The translations under genes and the position numbers were made by a program. From Chara braunii (Eukaryota; Streptophyta; Charophyceae; Charales; Characeae), in NCBI GenBank assembly GCA_003427395.1, contig BFEA01000150.1, positions 2,577,612 through 2,607,133 of the forward strand: DNA of 29,522 nt, given 5' to 3'. Positions within the stretch are counted from its first letter, which is position 1. Each line of letters opens with the position of its first letter. Positions 28,625 to 29,522 of the stretch are shown piece after piece. The notes below the pieces were generated by a model. That model was not told the DNA's origin. It worked only from the letters and a program-made list of their open reading frames with translations, and searched no databases.

Positions 28625-29522
28625 CGTGGACCAGCACGGTACGCCCCTTCCCCCCCTCTCTCTCTGAGGATGCATGCGCGCACCAGCGTGGCACGCCCCC
28701 TCCCTCTCTCTCTCTCACACACTAGTTGCCACTGGCCAGTTTACTGAGCTTAGAGGCTTCACAACTTTGGAGTTCGTCTGCTAGCTACCCCAACACCATT
28801 TCCCGCCCCAACGACGTCAATGTGACACTCAAACATCTCACACGTAGCTGCCCACTGCCCCAAGGTCCTGCCCCCACGGAATTGAACTAACAAACTCCAG
28901 CATGTTGCCACCGCCACCCTTGAACGGCCTCCACACGTGTTCTGGAAATGAACGCACAGACCCTTCATTCGGTCCAGATACATTGACACTGTTTTGCTTA
29001 AGCTCTTTGTGTTCCCAACCTTGCATGTTTTTCATTCAGCATTGCATTTTTTATTCAACCCTGCATAGACTGCGATGCAGCCAACGGTTGGGAGGCAAAA
29101 ATGGCCTACATACTCCAGCCCTAAACTCATGCATATGTATCATATTATATGTATGTGTGTATATATCGGCAAACAGAGTATATATATATGTGTGTGTGTG
29201 TGTATAGTGGCATGAGGCCTGTAAGGCTGACCCGACTAGTTCTGCAGCCAGCTATGGCCCACAGGCAGGCCATGCCACCACCTGGCTAAAACCCAGCTGA
29301 GCCTGCATGTTCCAAACTGCCCGTGGACTGCGCCTGTTGGCTGCAGCTGGGTGGGGTGCACACGGCCACCTGATTGCAGGCACCAGCCGACCAGTTGGCC
29401 GGTCGGCACCTACCAGTCGGGGGTCACCGGGACCCCACATTGTTTTTATTTTTAGTTTTTGGGGAGTCCATAACCCCCAATAACCCCACCAACACTACCA
29501 TACCCACCCCCAATACCCCCAA
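28625..29522. other. No gene, simple repeats and hairpin to window end
   Basis: CT runs near 28658 and 28704, AT/GT simple repeats at 29145-29205, and a hairpin GCCGACC/GGTCGGC at 29386-29407 whose stem matches the palindrome at 28203. The last 60 bases are C- and A-rich (CCCCCAATA-type). No protein-like frame was found. Confidence 0.5.

Noticed and set aside
1-29522. CRISPR array, bacterial promoters or operons
   Set aside because: The direct repeats found are contiguous tandem repeats without unique spacers, and the gene content is eukaryotic retroelements.

Overview
This is a eukaryotic, repeat-dominated, gene-poor window. There is no operon structure, no rRNA or tRNA that I could recognise, and no intact host gene that I can defend. 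The L1-type LINEs combine an APE-type endonuclease, a reverse transcriptase and a C-terminal zf-RVT-like zinc finger, and one has a CCHC-knuckle ORF1. That layout is typical of the green lineage (land plants and streptophyte algae). A large charophyte-type algal genome is my best guess, but it is inference. Short N runs (1770; 18691-18730) show this is a draft assembly.

Layout. 1-460: T-rich and AT-rich spacer with small GC-rich hairpins. 461-869: a stand-alone, frameshifted copy of a Cys/His-rich zinc-binding domain. 870-1590: no gene seen. 1592-4002: pyrimidine-rich tandem repeats, first an 86-89 bp satellite, then ~640 bp units. 4057-11345: a long degenerate LINE (LINE-1, + strand) with ORF1 and ORF2 (endonuclease, RT, zinc finger). 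Its RT active site reads FAHD instead of FADD. 11346-12540: no gene.

12545-17270: the most interesting block. A Penelope-like (non-L1) reverse transcriptase is followed in one reading frame by three in-frame repeat arrays. After these come a region resembling a Josephin (ataxin-3-type) cysteine protease and then a RING-like Cys/His-rich domain. The reading frame before and after the Josephin part is the same, so this looks like one decayed polyprotein gene of about 1,100 codons. Related sequence modules lie on both sides of it. The RT catalytic aspartate is Gly, and every in-frame stop inside the composite is TGA. The last domain is the same as the one at 461-869, which shows it is a repeated module.

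17280-19520: spacer with short tandem repeats and a SINE-like element next to a poly-T/N gap. 19785-23846 (- strand): LINE-2, degenerate but with an intact FVDD motif. Its truncated 5' end forms one arm of a ~305 bp near-palindrome (about 23540-24155). 24156-26400: spacer with a G-rich tract and a 162 bp tandem duplication. 26401-27412: LINE-3, a 5'-truncated relative of LINE-2. 27840-27992: a second SINE-like copy in the opposite orientation. 27993-29522: spacer with small duplications and hairpins.

The genes do not form a pathway. They are layers of retroelement insertion, duplication and decay. The item worth following up is the RT-Josephin-RING-like composite.
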